12,397 nt of DNA from Pseudomonadota bacterium (lineage in GTDB: Bacteria; Pseudomonadota; Gammaproteobacteria; Xanthomonadales; Xanthomonadaceae): assembly GCA_023423605.1 (NCBI GenBank), contig JAFAFF010000203.1:1-12397 (forward strand). Reading direction: 5' to 3'. Shown here in pieces: positions 10,319 through 12,397 of this stretch. How positions within the stretch are numbered: the stretch's first letter is position 1; each line of letters opens with the position of its first letter. The notes below the pieces were generated by a model, which saw nothing but the letters and a program-made list of their open reading frames with translations, was not told the origin of the DNA and ran no database searches. The position numbers were made by a program, and so were the translations under genes.

Positions 10319-10321
10319 CCG

Positions 10322-10344
10322 TGTTTCGTCTGTTTGACGAAACA
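10322..10344. promoter_or_regulatory. Perfect inverted repeat between the two protease genes
   Basis: TGTTTCGTC (10322-10330) and GACGAAACA (10336-10344) form a perfect 9-bp inverted repeat with a 5-base spacer TGTTT. It begins 4 bases after the upstream stop codon and lies 52 bases before the M48 gene. It lacks a clear T-run, so it may be an operator or a 3'-end hairpin. A TTGACG at 10334-10339 overlaps it, but no -10 fits at normal spacing. Confidence 0.5.
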
Positions 10345-10395
10345 TTAAGCCGCTGCAGTGGAAACTCATGGACGTGAACAAGGGGAACCGGATCC

Positions 10396-11202
10396 ATGAA
10401 ACGACTGCTGCTGGGCTTCACCATCGCCGCGCTGCTGGGCGCCTGTGCAACCACCACCTCACCCACCGGGCGGCGGCAGGTGGTGGGCGGTGTATCGCAG
10501 GCAGAACTGGACCAGTTGGGTGCACAGGCCTTCGCTGAAACCAAGCAGAAGGAAAAACTCAGTACCGACGGCAAACAGAACGCCTACGTGCAGTGCGTGG
10601 TCAACGCGCTGGTGGCCAGGCTGCCGTCCCAGTACCGCAACGTGCGCTGGGAAACCGGTGTTTTCGTGGACAGCGAACCCAATGCCTTCGCCCTGCCCGG
10701 CGGCAAGGTGGGGGTGAACACCGGTATTTTCTCGGTGGCGAAGAACCAGGACCAGCTGGCCGCGGTGATCGGTCATGAGATCGGCCATGTGATCGCCCGC
10801 CACCATGAAGAGCGCATCACCCGGCAGATGGGCGCGCAGACCGGACTTTCGGTGGTCGGCGCACTCGCCGGGGCTGCCTATGGCGATACCGCCGCCAGCG
10901 CCGTGAACCAGTTCGGTGGCATGGGCGCGCAGGCGCTGTTCCTGCTGCCGGGTTCACGCACCCAGGAAAGCGAGGCCGACGTAGTCGGTCAGCGGCTGAT
11001 GGCCGAGGCAGGTTTCGACCCCGCCCAAGCGGTCAATCTGTGGCAGAACATGATGGCGGCCAGCGGCGCGCGGACACCGCAATGGCTGTCCACCCATCCG
11101 GATCCCGCCAACCGCATCCGCGAACTGCAACGCGATGCACCGGGCCTGCAGGGCGTTTACCAGCAAGCCCGGGCAGCCGGAAATGCGCCACGCTGTAGCT
11201 GA
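10396..11202 (+). CDS. M48-family metalloprotease lipoprotein (LoiP/YcaL-like)
   Basis: Predicted zinc peptidase anchored to the envelope as a lipoprotein. Length is 268 residues. The signal MKRLLLGFTIAA ends in lipobox Leu14-Gly-Ala-Cys17; Ala at +2 favours outer-membrane sorting. The catalytic HEIGH is at 127-131 (His127, Glu128, His131), and the third zinc ligand is expected in ESEAD (191-195, probably Glu193). The late THPDPANRIREL (233-244) is typical of the periplasmic M48 group. There are no TPR repeats at the C-terminus, so it resembles LoiP/YcaL more than BepA. Such enzymes act in envelope quality control, but substrates differ. An AAGGGG ribosome site lies about 10 bases before ATG 10396. 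It follows the CPBP protease gene by 77 bp. Confidence 0.9.
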   Translation: MKRLLLGFTIAALLGACATTTSPTGRRQVVGGVSQAELDQLGAQAFAETKQKEKLSTDGKQNAYVQCVVNALVARLPSQYRNVRWETGVFVDSEPNAFALPGGKVGVNTGIFSVAKNQDQLAAVIGHEIGHVIARHHEERITRQMGAQTGLSVVGALAGAAYGDTAASAVNQFGGMGAQALFLLPGSRTQESEADVVGQRLMAEAGFDPAQAVNLWQNMMAASGARTPQWLSTHPDPANRIRELQRDAPGLQGVYQQARAAGNAPRCS

Positions 11203-11215
11203 GCTTCCGTTAATT

Positions 11216-11230
11216 TGCTGTGATGCAGCA
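11216..11230. repeat. Small palindrome after the M48 gene
   Basis: TGCTG and CAGCA form a 5-bp inverted repeat around TGATG, 13 bases after the M48 stop. A staggered alternative, CTGTG / CACAG, overlaps it. There is no T-run; it could be a weak 3' hairpin. Confidence 0.25.
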
Positions 11231-11246
11231 CAGGAAACGATTTCTC

Positions 11247-11293
11247 ACGTCAGATAATTCTGATACGTTTGGCGGCTCAGATTTTTCTGACGT
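11247..11293. promoter_or_regulatory. Twin palindromes upstream of the TPR gene
   Basis: TCAGATAATTCTGA (11250-11263) and TCAGATTTTTCTGA (11277-11290) share the form TCAGA-N4-TCTGA with centres 27 bp apart. The outer arms ACGTCAGA (11247-11254) and TCTGACGT (11286-11293) also pair perfectly over 8 bp. This suggests two dimer-binding operator sites or alternative RNA hairpins. GATAAT at 11253-11258 resembles a -10 hexamer, but no -35 is evident. The pair ends 40 bases before the TPR start. Confidence 0.5.
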
Positions 11294-11333
11294 CCGTCAA
11301 TGCTGCCGCCCAGCGGTCCGATCGAGGTGAAAG

Positions 11334-12397
11334 ATGATTCTCCGTAACCACAAGAAAGCCCTGCTTACCGTCCTCATCGCGACCGCCGTGAGTGGCGCCG
11401 TGGTCACCGACGCATTCGCCCAGGCGCGCTCGGCGGATCGTTCCGAACGGACCGAGCGCCGTGGCGGCAAGGCCCAGGCAGCCGAAGTGCTCTACCCGAA
11501 CGCCACGCGCAAGGAGCCGTCGCTGAAGTCCTCGCCCAAGCTGGGCAAGCAGCTGCAGAAACTGGTAGACACCTACAACGACCAGAAGTTCCCGGAAACG
11601 CTGGCGCAGGCCAACGAGGTGCTCGGCAATTCGGCAGCCAACGAATATGACAAGTCGCTGGCCGCGCAGCTGGCTTCGCAGGCCGCCTATCAGGAAGACA
11701 ACATCCCGGATGCGATGAAGTACCTGCAGCAGGTGCTGGATTTCAACGGCCTGGACAACAACGGGCATTATCAGTCCATGCTGATGCTGGCCCAGCTGCA
11801 GTTGCAGGAAGAAGGCCAGACCGCACAGGGCCTGGCCCTGCTGGACAAGTACTTCGCCGAAAGCGGTTCGAAGAAGCCGGAGGAACTGATCGTCAAGGGC
11901 CAGGCGCTGTACCAGCTGGAGCGCTACGATGAAGCGATCCCGGTGCTGGAAGAAGCGATCAAGGCATCGCCGGAACCGAAGGACCAGTGGAACCAGCTGC
12001 TGATGGCCGCCTATTCCGAAGGCGGCAAGACCGGCGAAGCGGTCAAGGCCGCCGAGGCGCTGGTGGCGAAGAACCCGAACGACAAGAAGGCCCAGCTCAA
12101 CCTGGCCAGCATGTATTCGCAGGCCGACCAGATGGACAAGGCCGCCGCGGTGCTGGACAAGCTGCGTGCTTCGGGCCAGCTCACCGAAGAGCGCGAATAC
12201 AAGCAGCTGTATTCGATCTACGCCAATACCGAAAACAAGGAAAAGGATGTCATCGCGGTCATCAACGAAGGCCTCGAAAAGGGCATCCTGAAGCCGGACC
12301 ACCAGGTTTACCTGGCGCTGGCGCAGTCCTATTACTATGCCGAACCGCAGCAGGTCGACAAGGCGATCGACGCCTGGAAGAAGGCTGCCCCGCTGTC
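11334..12397 (+). CDS. Secreted tetratricopeptide-repeat protein (3' end beyond window)
   Basis: The frame is open from ATG 11334 to the right edge, giving 354 visible codons. GAGGTGA lies about 4-10 bases upstream as a good ribosome site. A signal peptide with basic start (LRNHKK), hydrophobic core and AFA cleavage site (after Ala29) indicates export to the periplasm. The mature protein is a charged segment (31-65) followed by helical repeats. The clearest TPR is around 187-218, ALYQLERYDEAIPVLEEAI; others are near 72-95, 105-130, 225-250 and 255-280. In Xanthomonas as I recall it, the tonB-exbB-exbD genes lie just beyond gyrB and its neighbours, and TPR proteins are often annotated as accessory to TonB systems. 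A role in TonB-dependent transport is therefore possible but not shown by this sequence. Confidence 0.85.
   Translation, partial: MILRNHKKALLTVLIATAVSGAVVTDAFAQARSADRSERTERRGGKAQAAEVLYPNATRKEPSLKSSPKLGKQLQKLVDTYNDQKFPETLAQANEVLGNSAANEYDKSLAAQLASQAAYQEDNIPDAMKYLQQVLDFNGLDNNGHYQSMLMLAQLQLQEEGQTAQGLALLDKYFAESGSKKPEELIVKGQALYQLERYDEAIPVLEEAIKASPEPKDQWNQLLMAAYSEGGKTGEAVKAAEALVAKNPNDKKAQLNLASMYSQADQMDKAAAVLDKLRASGQLTEEREYKQLYSIYANTENKEKDVIAVINEGLEKGILKPDHQVYLALAQSYYYAEPQQVDKAIDAWKKAAPL

Noticed and set aside
11277..12302. 341-codon minus-strand frame opposite the TPR gene
   Set aside because: The plus-strand frame has a signal peptide, a good ribosome site and TPR motifs; the antisense frame has none.

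Overview
The window is the chromosomal replication-origin neighbourhood of a high-GC gammaproteobacterium. DnaA begins MDAW and is very close to what I recall of Xanthomonas DnaA. That similarity, the gene order and the M48/TPR genes after gyrB point to the Xanthomonadaceae, most likely Stenotrophomonas. The genus call rests on protein recognition by eye, not on a search.

Layout. On the left, reading leftwards, is rpmH-rnpA-yidC (ribosomal protein L34, RNase P protein, membrane insertase; yidC runs off the left edge). It has a good sigma70-type promoter, and rnpA and yidC overlap as TGATG. Reading rightwards are dnaA, dnaN, recF and gyrB (initiator, sliding clamp, gap-repair ATPase, gyrase B subunit). 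They are followed by a CPBP-family membrane protease, an M48 metalloprotease lipoprotein, and a secreted TPR protein that runs off the right edge. All genes point away from the rpmH/dnaA gap, as expected for genes leaving a replication origin.

Non-coding content. Three gaps carry DnaA-box-like sites. The rpmH-dnaA gap has a phased TGTG array. The dnaA-dnaN gap has one perfect box and one near-perfect box. The unusually long dnaN-recF gap (924 bp) has an AT-rich stretch followed by paired boxes. The dnaN-gyrB interval also carries a cluster of ParB-binding parS-like palindromes (TGTTCCACGTGGAAC core): three perfect cores and two degenerate ones. Two of the perfect sites lie inside the recF coding sequence, where they encode Phe-His-Val-Glu. 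The locus therefore combines initiation (DnaA boxes, dnaA), clamp loading (dnaN), topology (gyrB) and segregation (parS) within about 5 kb.

The window is mostly a conserved core locus. I do not see a new multi-gene system such as a defence island, CRISPR array or mobile element. The most interesting signals are regulatory: the parS cluster with sites inside recF, a pair of mutually exclusive hairpins upstream of recF, the split origin signals, a twin palindrome before the TPR gene, and a Gln in GyrB where E. coli has the aminocoumarin-contacting Arg136.
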